From positions 7,230,501 to 7,294,500 of the forward strand of contig NC_092580.1 of the NCBI RefSeq assembly GCF_037975245.1: a stretch of DNA of 64,000 nt, in the 5' to 3' direction. This document shows positions 48,183-59,896 of the stretch, in pieces (the first letter of the stretch is position 1; each line of letters begins with the position of its first letter). Under the pieces are notes generated by a model. The model worked only from the letters and a program-made list of their open reading frames with translations. It did not search any database and was not told the DNA's origin. The stretch is from Apostichopus japonicus. Its lineage: Eukaryota > Echinodermata > Holothuroidea > Aspidochirotida > Stichopodidae. The position numbers and the translations under genes were made by a program.

Positions 48183-50800
48183 GGCCAAGAGCAGGGGGGG
48201 GTCCGGACCCCCTGGACCCCCCTGGATCCGCGCCTGCTATAGTATTGGGATTATGGTTATTCCAGTAAGTACCTCTCCTATAATAACATAAAATAAATGT
48301 TAATCGTTTGTCTATACACATTTGCTGTTGTAACTACATGTGCTATTCAAGCGGTAACGTATTCGGAAATTTTGATGTCTATTTCATTGAACTTACATGC
48401 AATATTCTCATAAAGAAATATTACAAATATTTTCATTTGATATAAATAGATTGTAACATGGATGAAACGAAACAATTTTACGTATACATATTTAACACCA
48501 TTTTGTCTCATTGAGAAAATTTTGCTTGAATATCCGTTCTGTTTTACCGTCCTGTAATAAACTCAGTCTGTACGTAACACAATCCTTTCGGGGCATTTCA
48601 AGCCCATTACGTCATTAGCGCTACTCAAGCATTCTTATAGTGTAAACAACTCTCTGGTCTGATGCAATGGCCTCTAAGAGGACCCATAAATATAAATATC
48701 CTATTATAGTAGTACGCCTCTGTCTGAGTTTGATGACGTCATTACGAAGAGAAACGGTAGCACCTTCCTGTTTGTTTCATTACAAACATTAGTGATTTAT
48801 AAATATCGTAAGTTAGCGATTTACGCTGACTCAGTAATCCTGTATATGTGGAGGCACATGCAACGGTATTATAGGCTGCATGCAGGGTCAACATACTGAC
48901 CGTATATAGAAAGTGCAAGAAATTTGTATATAAAGAGTAGATTTCGTTAGTTAGTTCCATAATTATATCCAGCACCATTCAGTGGCACCCTACAGCATCA
49001 AACTCCATGCTGAAACACCACCTAACACCGATATCACCTATACAACACCAAATATCACCTTACAACACCCGCAGCTCAATAAACCGTACCGTAACATTCA
49101 CCAACGAATAACACCCTATGTCGTCGTACAACATCATATCGTCATATACACCGTACAACATTTACCACCGCAAAACACCCTACATCAGAGTACAGCACCA
49201 TTTAACACCTTTGCCAAACTGGTCCCATTTTCATCCTGAGATGACGCGTTCATTAATATGCTATGACGTGTACAGTATTTCGTTTCACTTACTAAGACAA
49301 GTACGATGCTAATCGTCGTCCCAGTCCGGTGGTATTACAGGAGAAGTGTGACTGTCACCATGGCAACATGCACATAACACACACTAAACATTTTAATCCA
49401 AACCCCAAGTTGCAATTGCTTCATTCTAAATATAGGCACAATTTTCGTCATTCTTTTTGGGAGTCAGTTTGATTAATTTCTAATCTTTTTTTTGTATATT
49501 TTCTATTTAATATCGCCATGGTAACCCAATACATCGCTTTAACTGGTAGTCGATTTTACGTTTGTACGTCTTATTACCGGTTCCTGTTATTCAAACTGAT
49601 GTGTTTGAAGCATATACGTTTGCACAAGGACAACTTCTCATTTGGGATTCATGCCAGCTGATTTCTACTATAACATGCACGAGTAGATGTATTATTCGGA
49701 AAAGATAGAAAATAAGTCATTCTGCCTATAGGCATTTAGGCCTATACTTCCTTATACATTATTTATATTTCGTTCGAAGAATTTTACAAAACATCGTTGA
49801 GGAACTAATTATAGCCATGTAGCCTTCATAACGATTTTGTTTTTCTCTTCACAATCATAAATTTTGGTAATTCGCGATAAAGCTGATTTACTGACATGAC
49901 GGGGTTGAACGTATATATTTATCTTATCATAATGAAAACATGTATGTCAACTTTTATGTATCGGACAATAGTATCCTGATAATATACATAACATAAGAAC
50001 ATACGTGACGTCATAATATGTATTATGTAATATTATAAATGACATAATTATTATAGATGACGTAATAACATGTATATGACGTAATAACATACTTGATAAC
50101 CAATTAGTTTTATTTCACGTAAATCAGGCCAGTTTATGGCTTCTGTAACTCAACTTAGCTAAAACCATTCGACCTATACCCTCATCGATTAATCGATTAA
50201 TCGCGATAACAGTACTGCCATTCCTAAGGTTGTTAATATCGATAAGCGATGTATACATATTTCATTACCATTGATAGGTCGTCGGTTAAAACACATCAAC
50301 CAAAAATCAAACCGAATTAAAGATGTCAGTTACAGGTCAATGATAGCCCGTCACTGATGACGCTAAAACGAGAGATAAAAATATGACAATAAGTGATGGA
50401 GACAAGTTAATAAACTCATAACAAATATACCTACAGGTCATGCTCGGCAAACATGGGTTGTAATTATGTATTCAGTAAAGGAAAGACATTTATTCTGCTC
50501 TGGTAAAACTTAACGTGTTCCGGAAGTAAATTTCGTCTTGTCTTATAGGTGTATTAGAGAGGGGAAGCTTAGACGTGTTCGTTTTTAGATCGTGAAGAAA
50601 TTATTGAAATATTAAGAAAAGTTTAAATATCGTCATCAAAACGGCTGTGGGACTTTGATTTGTGTTTGTACATTACGGAGGAATTTCACATTTTCATTTC
50701 CATTTTTAGCGATTTGTAGCCAAGTAATCTCAGTGACAATATTTTCAAATTATAAGGTTAACTATATAGGCACACATAAAATGGGTTGATGAACTATTTT

Positions 50801-51240
50801 GTGAACGCTGTGTGAATCGACACCATAACGTGTGAATGATGTTATACGTTAGGTTCTATGTGAACGCTGCATAACATAATTACGAAGTGCAAATGATCTG
50901 TGATGTAGCATTTTAATCGTATGTGAACACTTGTTTGAAACCATGACTTGTGAATGATGTAACATGTTGCTTGTTGTTCAGAATCACAAAAGGGTGAATG
51001 ATTAGTGACGTACAACATTGATCGTATGTGAAAGCATTTTAAAATGATAACAAGAGAATTATACAAGATTTGTCCCGTGTGAACGCTGCATGATAGAATT
51101 ATGAAGCGCAAATGATTTTTGAAATAGCTCTTAAATTGTATATGAACACTTGTTTGAAGTGCATGTTAACGTGTGAATGATGTTGCATTTTGCTCTGTGT
51201 GAACGCTTGTTCAGAAACATATAAAGCGCTCATCATTAGT
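50801..51240. repeat. Degenerate tandem repeat, about 110 bp per unit
   Basis: The pattern GTGTGAATGATGTTA ... GTGAACGCTGCAT recurs near 50831, 50949 and 51170 (one unit in between is more diverged). It is clearly related but old. Confidence 0.65.
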
Positions 51241-52177
51241 GTCGTAAGATGAATTCGACTCTGAGTGTTAGTGGCTTTGAAAAGTAACAGATTTTTTCAA
51301 TTCATTAACTGTGACATGAATGCAACCATGCAACTAACTATATACAGTCTAGGTTCAAGTATCTGTTATAGCGCACGAAAGTCACGTTGCTAAGGTAACA
51401 TGTGCGATTCAAGCTCCCTTATCTCGCCATCAAGGGAATAACAAATTTACATGACAGCATTTATGGCTTTTTCGTTCGTTTCATATATCTTCTCTTTACA
51501 CATGAATTTAATGATCATGGCTGCATGGTTACGGTATGTCACTTTAAAGACCAGAAGCGTATAATGAATCAATTTCAAATGATGTTTGTTAAGGGGTTAG
51601 ATTACCAACCGTTTAATTAAACAAGGAATTCGCAGTATTTTATAACTACAAGCAAATGCTAACTGTTGCTTGCGTTGCTATAGGACCACTGTATGACGCA
51701 GCCCCGGGAACTCTGCATGAAACAAAAGGAAACTATTTTTGTTTTAATTAAACACGAAAATTAGACGCAGTGCCTATTTGATCTCTTTGGATGCTGGTAA
51801 TTGTCGCCGGCTGTGATGACTTAAGGATGGAAAAGTACACATAGACAATCCTTATCTCGTTCAGTTCATATTTTACAGTTATAAAGGACGCTCGATAAAA
51901 AAAAAAGAGAAATCGAAAGAAAGACAATTTGATTGTTTGAAGTAATGCTTAGGGAACTACTAAACTTAATGCTCCGTCCAAGGCGACGTCCTAATTACAC
52001 ATATTGATTATTTTTTTTTAGGTTTGAATGAAATTTTAAAGTGTTATCGATGTCTCGTATGTCACGTGGGATAAAGGGCTTTTGGATCACGTGTGAAATA
52101 AAACTCACAGGCCTACCTTATAATATGGCCCTTATAGATATCACATATATGCATTTTACCGGTGGTAAAATTCAAAT

Positions 52178-52467
52178 TAATGTACAAACTTTATGTGGTA
52201 CGGCTCACACCCCCGCTAAATGGGAATCGGAATCAATAGTTTATATAGATGTCAATGTACAACCTCTCTGGGGTAAGGCTCACACACCCGCTAAACGGGA
52301 CTATCGGATTCAATAGTAGAAGTTAAGAAGTTAATGTACCTTTCCGGGTTAAGGGTCACACACCCTCTAAACGGGAATCGGATTCAATAGTAGAAGTTAA
52401 GAAGTTAATGTACAACCTCTCTGAGGTAATGCTCACACACCCGCTAAACGGGACTATCGGATTCAAT
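52178..52467. repeat. Tandem repeat, about 75-79 bp, four units
   Basis: Each unit starts near AATGTACAA (about 52179, 52254, 52333 and 52408) and carries GGCTCACACACCCGCTAAAC and CGGATTCAATAG. Units 2 to 4 are more alike than unit 1. Confidence 0.85.
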
Positions 52468-54786
52468 GACTCCTGAGTGCATACTACTTTTTTCTGAATC
52501 GAACCATAGGCTATCTGTATCCTTTATTTCGCGGGTCCCCCTATTTTCCCGGCCCCTAATTGTTCTCAGGCCCGAGGCTGTGTATCCCTGTAACCAGCCC
52601 TCTGACCAACCCCTGCCCCTTCCTCGTTAGACCTGACTATGATAGAGTAGGGCATATTTTAGTGTGTTCAGTTGCAATTATATGCTAAATAACAGTTTGA
52701 AAACGGGTTTGAAAACTATGATGGTCTCAATTTTTGACGTATATTTGCCCCAAAAGGATCATTATAGAGACATTTTTGCTGATCTGTCAGTCACACCTTA
52801 TAGTGTGCCTCTCGAAAGATAAATTGTGTTTTCTGAGAAATGACTCACAGCTTGATCAAGAGGGAGCAACGAAGACATGTTTGTTTTCAATTACATTAAA
52901 AGAAAACTTTTCCGACATTCGTTGACATTTGACAAGAAAATTGATCATTTGCAGACAAAAAGCTGTGTGGACTTTATTTCTCTTAGTCTATTGTTACCAC
53001 ACTGATGGCATTATTAGAATCTTATGTAAATATTAACACAGACATAGTACTATTTCTGTAAATGTTATAATTTAAAGGACATGAAAGTTCCCGCAAAGAG
53101 GCGTTTCTTGTTTCCTAGAAACCAATCACGTGACATATCGGGTACTAAGTAACCGCGAAAAGTCTGAAACAACATGATTAAATTACGTCATCGGAAATAT
53201 AGACCACTTCATTTTTGATATATGACGTCATTGACAATAAATTATTCATCACTGAAGGAACGTTCCATCCACGCCAAAACGCTCTCTTATTTATAGTGAT
53301 ATGTTAGGAACGACCTTGGAATTATTTAGCAATTGAAAACATCTGGAGAACACTTAATTGTTTATTATTTCATTTTACGTGTTTTTGTTCTATGCTGTTT
53401 TCGCTCTTTATCTTTTTCGTTTTCTTCTGTTTTTATTTATTTTTTCATCTTCTTCTTTTTTTTGCAAAGTAAATTTTGATTAAGATCATGTTTGTTTAAT
53501 TTTCAGGTTTTTATCTGATTGAAGATACTGTTCTATGGGGGGCAACACGTCTTTATGATATATAATGGTCACAGAATTACTGACTCGAAGGCACTGTATG
53601 AGGTTGAGAATTGGGTAAGTTTGACTTTATAACGTATATGTGTCCAAATTAATAACAAATATAAATAAAGAGATTAAATTGCTACGAAATTGATCACTGC
53701 TCACAATTGTAGCAGAGCTTCATTACAAGATAAAATACAGACATAATAAACAGAAAAATTATTAATAACTTAAATATAGGGTTCTTAGCGACACGTTAGT
53801 ATTGAATTCCATAATGTATCAAAACGAGTGCTAAAGCCTTTAAGGAAATTTACATTTTTGATCCAAAAGGGAACGTAAGTGTTCTGCTCTTGAGTGAATA
53901 CTTTTTGCCCCCACCCCGTTATAACATCACGATGTTGAAATAAGCTCAAATCCGTTTGAATAGCTTAGGTATAGTTGGAGATATACGTTTGGCAGCATAT
54001 AAGCTATCTTTGCGAAAGGAAAGGGGCGCGTTTGTCAATCACCAAGTTTATTCTGGTTTAATGGTCATCGTTTTATTGCCTCGAGATATTCAACGTGTTT
54101 AAACTTGTTTTGCGACAACAAACAAACATTCATCTTTCCTACAAAGTACGTCGTATTCTGATATTTCCCATCACTCAGTCCTTGACATTGAACACTCTTC
54201 AAACACAATACTGTATTACTAAGGATTGTCTGCCAAGCGCACTTTATGCGGACTAAGAGACATTCGGACATGTTTTAATGGATTCAGGCGGACAATTAGA
54301 GTTGTGTCAGGGTATAAGAGCAATTTAGTCAAGCGATTTTGAAAATGTCCACCTAAAACAATAAACATCCATTTGTAGTCGCTTACTTCGCAGTGTGAGA
54401 TCAAAGTTAGGATCAACCACGTAAACCCTCTCTCTTTGTGGAATTCCAATGTTTGTCGAAAGAGAGGAAATGCGATGAGAGAAATCAATTACCATACCAT
54501 CATCTGTAAATTGTTACTGACTAACCTCATCGGCGTCCCATACGAACAGCAAGCGTCCAGGATCGATACTACCAATGACGTAGGTCGGTTGGTGACCCTG
54601 GTGTGACGTTTATATTAATGCGTCAAAGTTTCATATATAGGCCTATGCGTTGCCGTATATACTGGAAATGTAAAGCAGGTGTAAAGAGGCAATTTCCTGC
54701 CTGCCCTACTTTTCTTTTCTATATTTTTAAAATATTTTTTACAAGTTTTTAAGACAGGCAGGTTGAGAAATGAAGATGATTGAAAC

Positions 54787-55864
54787 CAGGCGCGGCGGAA
54801 CGGGAAAATTATTGGGGGGGCTAATGTGTGGAGACTATCTAAGCGGAGCGCCACCATCGGTTGGCGCGGAGCGTACAAGAAAATTTTGGGGTTTTTCAAA
54901 CCCCCAGATGGCCGGAAACGGCACTTCCCGAGTGTTTTATGCTGTGAATACCTAGCCCTAAAATATGGGTCTCAAGCCTGCAATTTCTGAGATTGCACGT
55001 AAAAGTCTGTAAAAACATTGTAATTTGTATATTCGATGGTGTTTTAAGAGAGTAGCTATTACTCGTAGTGTACTCGCAAAGACGGTTTTGAGTGTAGTAA
55101 GGGCAGTGGCGGAGCTAGGGGTATTGGTCAGAGGGACAAGAATGGTCTGTAGGGGCGCTTTCGACACTATCTAAGCGGAGCGCCACCACAGGTTGGCGCG
55201 GAGCGTACAGAAAATTTTTGAGTAAAGATACTCCCTAGATTGCAGGAAATGATCCTTTCCGGGCCTTGCTAATTTGCAGATAAACGGAGAATAAATAGCT
55301 GTCGTCGCCATTTGGTCGTAAAATTACACCAACAGAATATGGCAAATGTCAAAAGGTAGATGAGAGCGCAATAAAATAGTCAATAATCGCGAATAAGTAA
55401 AAAGTAGTGAAAAGCTGAAAAGGGCGCCTGCAGTCCATTTGAGTCCTTCAGGGGGGCATCCGCCCCCTGACTGTATGGACACTCCGCCACTGAGTAAGGG
55501 GATGTTGGAGAACTGGCTGAAATGATGCAAGTCATTGGCCTAAGACGAAGTTGTGTTGCGCTTACCGGTACTCACACTCATTGCTTCCACTTTTCACTGG
55601 GCGTGAAGACGCGGTTGGGGTGACAATGTGGTCTATAGCCAGGGGACGGGCCGAGGGTCCCCCAGCATTTACTAAAATTATTACACCTATATAGTATACG
55701 TGTGCATCGGACAGATCGACAAGTATGCATTGAAAAATGGGCAGATGCACGTTTCGGAGCCTTGGCAAATATTGGGGGGGCTTATCATGCATTTGCCCCC
55801 TCAACTTTTTCATTGGGGGGGCTGAGCCCCCCCCCCCCAAGCCCCCCCGGTTCCGCCGCCACTG
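54787..55864. mobile_element. Non-autonomous hAT-type element, with a second element nested inside
   Basis: Perfect 8-bp direct repeats ATTGAAAC flank it (54779-54786 and 55865-55872). Terminal inverted repeats are CAGGCGCGGCGGAACGGG and, inverted from the right end, CAGTGGCGGCGGAACCGGG. Subterminal G-runs and C-runs mirror each other. A second element (55104-55492) sits inside it. Without that and its duplicated 8 bp, the outer element would be about 680 bp. No transposase frame was found. Confidence 0.88.
55104..55492. mobile_element. Nested non-autonomous hAT-type element (389 bp)
   Basis: Perfect 8-bp direct repeats AGTAAGGG flank it (55096-55103 and 55493-55500). Both ends carry the 11-bp inverted repeat CAGTGGCGGAG. 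The interior shares the CTATCTAAGCGGAGCGCCAC block with the host element and with 47112-47350, so it belongs to the same family. It inserted after the outer element. Confidence 0.92.
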
Positions 55865-55872
55865 ATTGAAAC

Positions 55873-57787
55873 AAGACTTGGTGAGGTGTTTAACAAGATT
55901 AAAGGTTTCTTATTTGTCCTAATTTCGGATATGTAGACAGATCTGTAGATGTCTTTCTAAGGAAGTAGATTCATAAACAAATTATGTGATAAAAGAATGA
56001 AATTAGATGATTATCGAACAAAAATAAATATACATAAACATTGCAGGTGTGTATGAAAGTAAAATGGTCATAGTCGATTCACAAAGCGATCATATTTGAT
56101 GACCATTTCCTTTTCGTGAGTGGAATTATATAAATTTTAACAATTGTATTTGAGGTTTGAGGGTTTAAGAACATGATCATTCAATGTCGTATTTTACAAC
56201 AGAAAATACAATTCGATTTTAATTTCACAGAGAGACACTAACATATACATATTGTCTCGTATTGGGCAAAGTATTCCCGACATGGCCGTATCGATGTACA
56301 TTAAATTTGCCAGTAAGATAACACATCCACAAGAGTTAAATAAATTCTGCCAGTTTGAGACACTAACATATGTCAGAAGATAAAAATTCTTTTTTGAAAG
56401 TTTATGCTACAAATGTTACCAATCACCTTTTCTAGAAAATAATAAACAAAAAAACAAAAAACTGCGCGGTTCTCCATTCGCATCAAATCAAACGTTGGGC
56501 AGATCAGGCGTTTCCGGTTGCCCTTGGCTACCAGGCAATATGCAGGAGTGTCGCTTCATATCTGTTTTACAAAGGAAAGCTGTATTAAAGGAACTTAGTC
56601 AGTTTAGGCCAACAGACGTAGCATGTACAGAAAGATGTAAATTCTTGTAAAGTTTTCGTTTTTGTGTTTGTTTATTTATTTGTTTGTTGTTTGTGTCATC
56701 TGTGTAAGTTTTATATACAATATTTCTAAAAAGACTCGCACAACTAGTTAACGTATTGACTAACGGACTGAATATATACAGCGGATGTCGGTGTACAGAT
56801 GATCACAGTTTTAGAATCAACAAGAAAATATATATCACCAGTAGTCTGCAAAAATATTCACGAAATTAATAACAATATTTGCGGAAACATTTATCGACGG
56901 TTGACAGTTTAACACTTCGAACTTCGAACACCTTCGAACTTTGTGCATCGATAGAGGGTTCAAACTATAGTTTCATTTGCTTATTTTATTGCAACGAAAT
57001 AATTTAATGACGTATAAAGGTTTCATAAGTTCATTTTGATAATGCACCTGGCAACATCATGGCAAATGTAAACAAAATGGGTGCTGATATTTATAATGCA
57101 ACCGGCGTTTTTGACCAAGTAGAATGTTCGTGCTCGTACTAGAATTGGGCACGATAGTTATATATCACATGTTTCAAGCAAATAGTCAAATTTGTTGTCA
57201 TATAAATATGTAAAATTTTGAGGACTATATAGTAATAATCAATGAAAATATAAATTTATATTTTTGATTTGCCTTAATAATGCCACATAGGCCTATCTCT
57301 CACCGACAAACTTATTATTTTTTGGAGGGGTCTGTTTTCTTGAAGTACAAAAGGTGACATTTTAAAGTTAATTAAAAGATATTGCAAGATATCGCATATG
57401 CAGATCTTGAATGTGAAAAATCCAATATTTCAACTACATCGCTTTAAATCCAAATTTAACGAATAACAGCGCCTGACCACACTAAGGTACATTTAACCCA
57501 GTGTGTGAGCTGTTACCCTCTGATGTAACTACTCCGTAAATTAACCGGAAGTACGTGCTTGCTCACAGAATCAATGGTGTAGTAGTTGATAGAACTAACT
57601 GTAAATAAAATGTGAAGTTGAGCATTTTGAAGATCTCAGTCTTAACGTACCGTACTGCATGTAACGTATCCCTGGTATGTGGCGCAACAGTTTGTGCTCA
57701 GTTATTGATAAGAAAAATCTTCCATTCCCCCGCCCCCATTATCTCTCGCCTCAAATGTTGTCGGAGGGGGGGGGGTCTCTTTGTATG

Positions 57788-57831
<44 letters not shown>

Positions 57832-59669
57832 CTTTTGACTTTAATGGCGCGATTTAATGGTTAATTTGAAAACAATTTGAATGGATAAGGCTTGATACGA
57901 CTGAAATGATCAAAAATAGGAATCGCATCGTATCATGTAACGTAAGACAAATGCCAGTTCACTTGAATTTAACCAGTTCCTGACCATCGGATAAATTTCC
58001 GGCTCTTGCAGAAATCCGTTTTTAATTCTTCGTTGTTAATCGAATTAAGGAACGAATTTCCCACTATTCTATGATAGAATAACCCCAGCTACATTTAACC
58101 TCATTATGTACTTCGCAATATAGATGGATTGTTGTGACAACTCCTGTTGTTTTCACTTTCCATTATACTGAATGGACGAGAATAGCGAATGTCTTTAACT
58201 TCATAGCCACCTGCCACAGTTTCCCCGCTTATATAATTAACATTGTGACTATGTCGTGAAACAGTGTCCCTTGGTGAAGGTGCATTGAACTAAAACATCT
58301 TGTAATGCATGTACTTCGACATTCCGTAGTCATCTAATTTAGATGTGTTCGTTGCATGATGGCTACATGCCTCTGTGGGATGCTAACGGAGTGACACAAT
58401 TAAGGGGAATCTGGTGACGTCCACAATAATATGGGAAGAATGATAATTTGACGAAAGAGAAATAGTTATCGTTACATTGGAAGTTTAATAGAGGACGCCA
58501 TGTTGTTTCTCGGAGACAATGCGTTTAAAGAAACATGTTAATTTTAATTCATGGCAAGAATGTTGCGCTGAGAGTATTTTTTTCAGGTTTTTCATAAAAG
58601 TATTAGTCTATAACGATGAAAACAATATTTGAAGCTTTGAAAGAATAGCAAATTTGTAGAAATGATTTAGCCTACACCTTTCAATTCTATAGAAACATTT
58701 TAAGCTGCCGTTCACCTGAGGAATTTTCATGAAGACTTTTTTTTTATATTTTAGACACATATTCGGTACAAGAAATTACAGGAAATATATTAATCCTGGT
58801 TTGTAATATTCTGCAACTCAGTTTCAGAACCGATATATCTTCACATATCAGTGATTACATGGAATACTAATACACTACGTACATGATGACATCATACCGT
58901 AGGTATATATTGCTATAGTACAAACATAGTATACTTGGTGACGTAAATAATTATTCTAATTTCAAGCATAATTATACAGCATTATTATACTGCTTTAAAG
59001 TATAATATTAATGGTACGGTGCCATGTTGGGTTCATCTATTAAAAATAATATTGTCACATGGTTACATGCTGATTGTTTTCATAGATAATATTCAAAATT
59101 CAAATCTATGCTGATGATCGACAATATGCGTGAAGCAGGTCCATGCACTTACGTTCATTAGAGACCGGTAACAACAATTAAAGACCGAAAAACAACTTAA
59201 CCTATATACCTTACCTAACAACTAGATAACTGGCAATCTTAATCCAACCTAGGCATAGGTTAGTAGTGTTTGTACAGTATATATGTTAGTTGTTGGCGTT
59301 GCTAGGTAATGGGATTTTGCGATGGATCGCGTCCATTATACCTCGCGCCAATTTAACGGAGGTTGTATTAAGAACGAGAAACGGGTCAAGATGTGGACTG
59401 TACTCGTTTATTTATGGCGTACCCAACAGGCTTAACTATTAATCAAATTATGAAAACTCTAACGGGTTTAAAATGATGTAGCACCTGTTTTATGTGAGTA
59501 CTAAGCAAGTTTGATATATCACCAAAATTCGTAAAAGAATTGAACTGGTAGCCAGTAAGGGAATGGCTGTGTTTTGAAATAATTCTCTCAACAAGGTAGG
59601 CCCTCAAACAATGTGGCACCTAAATACATATAATATCTAGTACATATAATTTCCACCTTCTATCAAATC
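55873..59669. other. No gene recognised
   Basis: AT-rich sequence with short open frames and a G-run followed by a (TA)n array at about 57765-57829. No coding exon could be supported. Confidence 0.5.
57786..57829. repeat. (TA)n array
   Basis: A TATGTATATG lead-in followed by uninterrupted TA dinucleotides. Confidence 0.95.
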
Positions 59670-59710
59670 TATATATATATCTATATATATATATCAATAT
59701 ATATATATCA

Positions 59711-59743
<33 letters not shown>

Positions 59744-59828
59744 AATATATATTATATATATATATATATCAATATATATATATATATATCAATATATATA
59801 TATATATATCAATATATATATATATATA

Positions 59829-59862
<34 letters not shown>

Positions 59863-59896
59863 GATATATATTTACATATATAGATATATACATATC
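59670..59896. repeat. AT-dinucleotide array with periodic ATCAATAT interruptions
   Basis: TA dinucleotides interrupted by TCAA every 12-26 bases. This is a higher-order microsatellite rather than a pure one. Confidence 0.95.

Larger units (their letters stand above)
47459..48236 (-). mobile_element. Decayed hAT transposon with transposase C-terminus
   Basis: The ends are inverted repeats: CAGGGCCGGATCCAGG on the left and, read inverted from 48236, CAGGCGCGGATCCAGG (14 of 16 match). It encloses a minus-strand transposase remnant (47675-48028). The flanking 8-mers (GTTTGATG and CTATAGTA) do not match, so the two ends may belong to different insertions or the target site has diverged. Confidence 0.65.
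48245..54778. other. No gene recognised; two degenerate tandem repeats
   Basis: It contains an ACACC-rich stretch (about 48990-49215), a degenerate repeat of about 110 bp (50801-51240), a repeat of about 77 bp (52178-52467), and several exon-like segments that could not be assigned (53507-53614 plus; 54387-54503 and 54526-54597 minus). Confidence 0.5.

Noticed and set aside
53507-53614. Exon-like segment with TTTTCAG acceptor and GTAAGT donor (plus strand)
   Set aside because: All three frames contain stops, so it is not an internal coding exon. It could be a non-coding exon, but nothing supports that.
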